Origin: Flavobacteriaceae bacterium UBA3440
GTDB taxonomy: Bacteria; Bacteroidota; Bacteroidia; Flavobacteriales; Flavobacteriaceae
Assembly (NCBI GenBank): GCA_002378585.1
Contig: DFSJ01000158.1
Location: forward strand, 2,815-13,048
Direction of reading: 5' to 3'
DNA: 10,234 nt
Shown piece after piece: positions 5,914 through 10,234 of the stretch (the stretch's first letter is position 1; every line of letters begins with the position of its first letter). The notes under the pieces are model-generated. The model saw nothing but the letters and a program-made list of their open reading frames with translations, ran no database searches and had not been told where the DNA came from. Made by a program: the position numbers and the translations under genes.

Positions 5914-6738
5914 TTATTGAATCGTGTCTTTCTTTTTGGCGCTAGTTTGTGATCTTGCCTTACGCGCCTCTAGTATTTTTTGTTTATTGGCCTCAAATTG
6001 AGCCACACGGGCAGCGCGAATACTGTCTTGTTGTTGTTTTTTGGTCAGCAAGACTTGATTTTTGGCCTCGTTTTTGGCCTCCATCGCTTGAGTGCGCTCA
6101 GATTCTTTTTCTTGTTCAGCCGCCAGACGCTGTTCTTGAGCCTCACTGGGTTCTGGAGCTTTGATTCGGTCGTTAATCACTTGATCGCTCAAGCTGTATT
6201 CTTCTTTGAGCTGTGCTTTAGACAATAGGCGAATCAATTCATCACTGAGGTCATATCGTTTTTGTGCATAAAGCATCACGGCATCGGAAGATTTCTCAAA
6301 AATGAAGTCATACCCTTTTTCCGCCCCTAGCTTTCTGATGGCCTCGTATACTTGATCTTGAATGGGCTCCATCATTCCTTTACGGGCGATCATCAAATCT
6401 CCTTCAGGACCAAATCGCTGTTGCCTGTACTGCATCAATTCCTGGGTAGCCGCATTGATTTCAGTTTCTCTGTCTTGAATCAATTCTGGGGTGAGCAATG
6501 GGCGTTCTTGGGCCAATACTTGCTTTAGACCAGCGATGACTTCTTCTCTTGCTTGGGCTTCTTTTTTCCAATCCTCTACCCGTGCGTCCAAATTCTTTTG
6601 GGCTTGGGTATAGGCGGGCAATGAAGCCAACACCTCATCGAGGTCCACATAAGCTACACGCACACTTCTTTGAGCTACGGCACTTGGCGCAACCATCAAG
6701 AAAACAAATAATGCGATATAGCCTAGGGCGGTTTTCAT
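5914..6738 (-). CDS. OmpH/Skp family periplasmic chaperone with charged C-terminal extension
   Basis: This 274-residue secreted protein is the first of two tandem OmpH/Skp genes. Residues 1-22 are a signal peptide ending in AVA before Q23. Residues 25-172 are the OmpH core: VRVAYVDLDEVLASLPAY, a charged coiled coil (about 42-110), RKGMMEPIQDQVYEAIRKLGAEKGYDF-type helix and strand, and a closing segment ending DELIRLLS. Residues 195-274 form an extra tail rich in Glu, Lys, Gln, Ala and Arg that is probably helical, with an EAKNEAKN tandem repeat at 220-227. This tail is absent from the shorter downstream copy. The ATG lies 3 nt after the bamA stop, so translation is coupled to the protein it probably serves. 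A role in outer-membrane protein transport is inferred from family and context; the role of the tail is unknown. Confidence 0.92.
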   Translation of the reverse strand: MKTALGYIALFVFLMVAPSAVAQRSVRVAYVDLDEVLASLPAYTQAQKNLDARVEDWKKEAQAREEVIAGLKQVLAQERPLLTPELIQDRETEINAATQELMQYRQQRFGPEGDLMIARKGMMEPIQDQVYEAIRKLGAEKGYDFIFEKSSDAVMLYAQKRYDLSDELIRLLSKAQLKEEYSLSDQVINDRIKAPEPSEAQEQRLAAEQEKESERTQAMEAKNEAKNQVLLTKKQQQDSIRAARVAQFEANKQKILEARKARSQTSAKKKDTIQ

Positions 6739-6741
6739 CTG

Positions 6742-9351
6742 TTAAAACTGTTGTCCGATAATGAAATGTGTCTGCCAACCGCTTGGCCCAAATGAGCTAG
6801 GCTGATTGTCTTGGTCAAATCCATAACCAAAATCAACCCCCAACAAACCGAAAGCAGGCATAAATATACGAATTCCGACACCTGCTGATCGTTTGGCATC
6901 AAAAGGATCAAAGGTGCTAAAACGATCAAAGGCATTACCTGCCTCGAGGAACGTCATGGCAAATATAGACGCAGATGGCTTCAAGGTCAATGGATAACGC
7001 ATCTCCATGGAGAATTTGTTGTACACTAAACCACCTTCTTGTTGGCCCGTAAGCTCATCCACCGGAGTCAGCGCTTGGTTTTCATAACCGCGCAACTGGA
7101 TCATATCTCGTCCATCCATGGTGAAGTTGCCCATACCATCTCCTCCGACAAAGAAACGCTCAAAAGGCACATCCCCTATGTCTTGGTTATAGTTGCCTAG
7201 GAAACCAAATTCTGCATTGGCTCTCAAGACGAATTTGCCAAACAGGCGGGTATACCAATCACCTTTAAACTTGACTTTGTAGTACTCTAACCATTTAAAA
7301 CGCTCTTCTTCCAAGGTCTCTAAGCGTTGTAAATCCAAAGTAGACGCCTCGCCAATTCTTCTTCGCGCCACAATGTCTTCAGCCTCTTCTCTAATTGAAG
7401 CAAAATCTTTTTTGCTGCCCATTAATGAGAAAGGAGGAGTCAGCTTGGCCGTGATGTCAAAACGAGAACCTTCTGTGGGAAAAATAGGATTTGGACCTGA
7501 GGAATTTCTAGACACCCCAAAAGTATAGGAAAGAGCATTCGAGGTACCATTACCAAAATTAAACAACCCGATATTGTAATTATTAAAGTCATACTGCTGG
7601 TATCCAAGTGCATGAGATACGGTAAAATAATCGTCAGGCCACTGCAATCTTTTGGCCAAACCAACGGATAATCCTGTGATGGCAAAAGATCTGTTTTTAT
7701 CTACATCCCTCAAGGCGTAATCGAAGGCAAACTGCTGGGTACGCGATAGGTTGATGTTGAATTGAACGGGTTTGCGTCCACCCAACCAGGGTTCAGAGAA
7801 ATTCAAGCTGTACACCCTAAAAGTTCGGCTGGCTTGCAACCTCAAGGCAAACGTCTGCCCATCACCCATGGGAACGGGTTGATATGATTCCTTGTCAAAG
7901 ATGTTTTGGATGGAAAAGTTGCTAAACGACAGACCCAGCGTTCCGATAAACCCACCTCCGCCATAGCCTCCTTGGAGTTCAATTTGACTCGAGCCTGATT
8001 CCACCAAATTATAGGCTATGTCTACAGTACCGGTGTTGGGATCTGGATTTTGAATATCTGGCGCAATTTGTTCCGCATCAAAAAACCCAAGCTGACCTAA
8101 CTCGCGAATCGTACGCATGATGTTGTCCTTGGAATATTTTTGACCAGGCCTGGTACGCATCTCTCTGTAGATGACGTGGTCATTGGTCTTTTCATTACCA
8201 GACACATAAACGTGGTTCAAAAACGACTCTTTACCCTCAATGATTCTGATCTCAAAATCAATGGTATCATTGGCTGCTGATACCTCAACAGGATTGATAC
8301 TCGAAAACAAGTATCCGTTGTTCTGGTATAAATTAGTGATGTCTTCTGCATCGGGTTTGGTTTTGTCTTGAACGCGTTCGCGCAGCAACACACCGTTGTA
8401 GGTATCTCCCTTTTTAATCCCCAGCACCTTAGACAAAATGTGGTCAGGATACACCGTGTTCCCTACAAAATCAATAGTTCCAAAGTAATACTTTCTCCCC
8501 TCTTCCACCTTGATCTTGACAGAGATAAGACTGGAGTTATGGTTGATCAACGTGTCTCCCAATACCCGGGCATCCCGGTAACCATTCGAGGCGTATACAT
8601 CGATCAACTTGGTTAAATCTTCGGTGTAATCCTCAGGGATGTATTTGGACTTTTTCCAAAAACGATAAATGGCTTTTGATTTGGTCTTTTTCAATGCCTT
8701 GCGAAGCTTTGCATCCGATAAAGCCTGATTGCCTTCAAAAATAATTTGACGGATTTTCACTTTATCTCCACGATCGATGTTGACCCGCATCTTTTGCGCA
8801 TTGACCGACGTGGTATCATCTACAGTGACGATGGATACTTTGGTATTCAGGTACCCTTCCTTCTTGTATTTGTTTTCCAGGTAATTTTTAGTGTTGGAAA
8901 TCAAACTTTTGGTGATTTTTTTCCCCTTTTTTAAGTCTGTATCCTTTAATATATCGTCGACTTTTCGGAACGAAATACCTTTGACATCCACATCGGAAAG
9001 TACAGGTCGCTCCTGGATAGCTAGTTCCAGGGAAACGTGGTCTCCATCGCTGTTGGTGATGTATAAGTTGATGTCGCTAAACAATTCTAGATCCCAAAGC
9101 TTGGAAATCATCGTAGCTACCTGTTCACCAGGAAGTGTAATGGTCATTCCCTCTCTAAGACCCGTATACGTTTTTACCGTTTGTTCGTTATACGTCTTTA
9201 GACCGGTTACGCGTAAAGTATCGATTTGGTATTTTCTGCCCTCCTCAAAATTGAGTTTTTGGTCTTGTGCCCATCCTGAGGCCCCACTAAGCAGTAAGGC
9301 GGCGATCAAGCACGTGTGCCATATGAGCGCTTTAGGACTGAACTTGTTCAC
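6742..9351 (-). CDS. bamA: Outer-membrane protein assembly factor BamA
   Basis: BamA is the essential outer-membrane Omp85 protein that folds and inserts beta-barrel proteins. From the GTG start at 9351 it has 869 residues. Residues 1-29 form a standard signal peptide (NK, hydrophobic core, GWA before Q). Five POTRA repeats follow at roughly 41-114, 117-194, 197-284, 287-373 and 376-452; each ends in a segment of the type VEEGRKYYFG or IIEGKESFL. The barrel covers about 455-869 and includes the loop-6 motif LRGYE (753-757, key R754) and a terminal aromatic residue in HFIIGQQF. An in-frame ATG at 9399 would overlap uppS by 68 nt and give a long 26-residue charged leader, so I prefer the GTG, with a 20-nt overlap. 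A charged insertion at 645-687 lies between barrel strands. Confidence 0.96.
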   Translation of the reverse strand: MNKFSPKALIWHTCLIAALLLSGASGWAQDQKLNFEEGRKYQIDTLRVTGLKTYNEQTVKTYTGLREGMTITLPGEQVATMISKLWDLELFSDINLYITNSDGDHVSLELAIQERPVLSDVDVKGISFRKVDDILKDTDLKKGKKITKSLISNTKNYLENKYKKEGYLNTKVSIVTVDDTTSVNAQKMRVNIDRGDKVKIRQIIFEGNQALSDAKLRKALKKTKSKAIYRFWKKSKYIPEDYTEDLTKLIDVYASNGYRDARVLGDTLINHNSSLISVKIKVEEGRKYYFGTIDFVGNTVYPDHILSKVLGIKKGDTYNGVLLRERVQDKTKPDAEDITNLYQNNGYLFSSINPVEVSAANDTIDFEIRIIEGKESFLNHVYVSGNEKTNDHVIYREMRTRPGQKYSKDNIMRTIRELGQLGFFDAEQIAPDIQNPDPNTGTVDIAYNLVESGSSQIELQGGYGGGGFIGTLGLSFSNFSIQNIFDKESYQPVPMGDGQTFALRLQASRTFRVYSLNFSEPWLGGRKPVQFNINLSRTQQFAFDYALRDVDKNRSFAITGLSVGLAKRLQWPDDYFTVSHALGYQQYDFNNYNIGLFNFGNGTSNALSYTFGVSRNSSGPNPIFPTEGSRFDITAKLTPPFSLMGSKKDFASIREEAEDIVARRRIGEASTLDLQRLETLEEERFKWLEYYKVKFKGDWYTRLFGKFVLRANAEFGFLGNYNQDIGDVPFERFFVGGDGMGNFTMDGRDMIQLRGYENQALTPVDELTGQQEGGLVYNKFSMEMRYPLTLKPSASIFAMTFLEAGNAFDRFSTFDPFDAKRSAGVGIRIFMPAFGLLGVDFGYGFDQDNQPSSFGPSGWQTHFIIGQQF

Positions 9352-10078
9352 TTGTTTTTCCAAATCTTCTTTCTCTATGTTGATAACTGATAAAGGCATT
9401 CTCTAAGGAACTTTCGTCAAATTCCGGCCAAAATTCCTCGGTAAAATATAACTCTGCGTAGGCGATCTGCCACAATAAAAAATTGCTGATGCGCTGTTCT
9501 CCACTAGTGCGGATCAACAGGTCTACATCGGGAAGATCATGGGTGTAAAGATGGGTATTAATATAAGCTTGGTCAATATCTTCAGGCTTAATTATGTTAT
9601 TTTTAACCTTATCGGCGATTTGCCTCATGGCTTGAGCTAGCTCCTCTCGAGCACCGTAGCTCAACGCAAGTGTTAAGGTCATACCCGTGTGTTTACTGGT
9701 GGCCTCGATCACTTCTTTAAGCTCTTTCTGCGCCGAGCCGGGCAGCGCTTCTAAGCTCCCAATAGCTCCTAAGCGAACGTTGTTTTCTATAAAAGTGGGT
9801 AACTCTTTTTTTAATGACTTAACCAATAAACGCATCAGCAAATCCACTTCGTACTGGGGTCTATTCCAATTTTCAGTAGAAAAAGTATATAAGGTAAGGA
9901 ACTCAATTTTCCAACGCACACAAGCCTCCACAATTTTCTTGACGGTTTTCACCCCCATCTCATGTCCATAGGTACGGGGTTTACCCTGAGCTTTGGCCCA
10001 ACGACCGTTCCCGTCCATGATGATGGACAGGTGCTTGGGCAACCGTTTAGGGTCTATGGAATGAATTGCTTCAGACAT
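9332..10078 (-). CDS. uppS: Undecaprenyl diphosphate synthase (cis-isoprenyl transferase)
   Basis: UppS adds isopentenyl units in cis to farnesyl diphosphate. It makes the C55 lipid carrier for peptidoglycan and surface glycans at the inner-membrane surface. The 248-residue length is normal. Visible signatures are HLSIIMDGNGRWA (16-28) with the catalytic Mg-binding D22, TLYTFSTENWNRP (62-74), LALSYGAR (137-144) and the C-terminal block DLLIRTSGEQRISNFLLWQ (186-204), where R190, R196 and S198 bind the isopentenyl diphosphate. The C-terminus RRFGKTSEQ is typical, so the overlap with bamA is real coding sequence. The ATG directly abuts the stop codon of the upstream DUF6089 gene (TAGATG), indicating co-transcription. 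Confidence 0.98.
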   Translation of the reverse strand: MSEAIHSIDPKRLPKHLSIIMDGNGRWAKAQGKPRTYGHEMGVKTVKKIVEACVRWKIEFLTLYTFSTENWNRPQYEVDLLMRLLVKSLKKELPTFIENNVRLGAIGSLEALPGSAQKELKEVIEATSKHTGMTLTLALSYGAREELAQAMRQIADKVKNNIIKPEDIDQAYINTHLYTHDLPDVDLLIRTSGEQRISNFLLWQIAYAELYFTEEFWPEFDESSLENAFISYQHRERRFGKTSEQVQS

Positions 10079-10234
10079 CTATTTATAACATTCAACACAT
10101 GGCTTTTGGCCAAACGTATAGGTCAGGGTCAAACCCGTCCACATGAACCAATCCTGGCTATTCGGATTTCCGAAATATTCCCCTGGATTGAGGTTTGCAA
10201 ATTTATCATTCTTTGGATTACTTCCATCTAAATT
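10079..10234 (-). CDS. DUF6089-type outer-membrane beta-barrel protein, C-terminal fragment
   Basis: These are the last 51 codons of a minus-strand gene whose start lies beyond the right edge. The open frame runs from the edge (NLDGSNPKND) to TAG at 10079-10081. The segment DWFMWTGLTLTYTFGQKPC alternates polar and hydrophobic residues like a final outer-membrane beta strand. It resembles the C-terminus of DUF6089 family proteins, which in Bacteroidota commonly lie directly upstream of uppS and bamA. The peptide ends KPCVECYK, with a CxxC motif after the strand. Function is unknown. The call rests on the short C-terminal match plus gene context, and the stop directly abuts the uppS ATG. Confidence 0.72.
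   Translation of the reverse strand, partial: NLDGSNPKNDKFANLNPGEYFGNPNSQDWFMWTGLTLTYTFGQKPCVECYK

Noticed and set aside
8891..9406. 171-codon open frame on the plus strand opposite bamA
   Set aside because: It is antisense to strongly supported POTRA-coding sequence, its peptide has no recognisable motif and it is Ser-rich low-information; a shadow frame.
9962..10231. 89-codon plus-strand open frame at the right edge
   Set aside because: It covers the uppS start and the DUF6089 end on the opposite strand, both supported by homology; no motif of its own.
1..10234. Search for tRNA genes, CRISPR arrays, insertion sequences, att sites or defence genes
   Set aside because: Coding genes fill almost all of the window, no gap exceeds about 70 nt, and no repeats or mobile-element proteins were seen.

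Overview
The window looks like a chromosomal core region of a Bacteroidota bacterium, probably of the Flavobacteriales or a close relative. The evidence is the gene order DUF6089 - uppS - bamA - ompH - ompH - murI, the DUF200-type bifunctional nuclease with a UVR tail, the CNT nucleoside transporter with a signal-peptide-like N-terminus, the ThyA and EtfA sequence signatures, and the general lack of strong Shine-Dalgarno sites. I see no mobile elements, tRNA or rRNA genes, CRISPR arrays or phage genes. All genes are intact apart from the two cut by the window edges.

Plus strand, 1-4510. The end of etfB and complete etfA encode the electron transfer flavoprotein and are closed by a strong intrinsic terminator (1118-1151). 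Only seven bases later a second gene run begins: a bifunctional nuclease-domain protein with a UVR motif, a concentrative nucleoside transporter (start overlapping the nuclease gene), thyA, and folA (ATGA overlap with thyA). The last three form a nucleoside uptake, dTMP synthesis and folate recycling module: ThyA makes dTMP and releases dihydrofolate, which DHFR reduces again.

Minus strand, 10234-4507, read right to left. The order is the C-terminus of a DUF6089 outer-membrane-type protein, uppS (undecaprenyl diphosphate synthase), bamA (outer-membrane assembly), two OmpH/Skp-like periplasmic chaperones, an intrinsic terminator (5297-5323), and murI (glutamate racemase). These genes are tightly packed (0 nt, overlap, 3 nt and 59 nt) and form an envelope-biogenesis operon linking the peptidoglycan lipid carrier, outer-membrane protein insertion and D-glutamate supply.

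The two transcription units converge with a 4-bp overlap of the folA and murI stop codons, and a 10-bp inverted repeat spans this junction. The window is mostly conserved housekeeping DNA. I found no convincing new multi-gene system. The items most worth a second look are small: the Lys in EtfA where the flavin-contact Arg is expected, the hairpin over the convergent stops, terminators placed right against downstream start codons, a CxxC tail on the DUF6089 protein, and lineage-specific extensions in OmpH and BamA.
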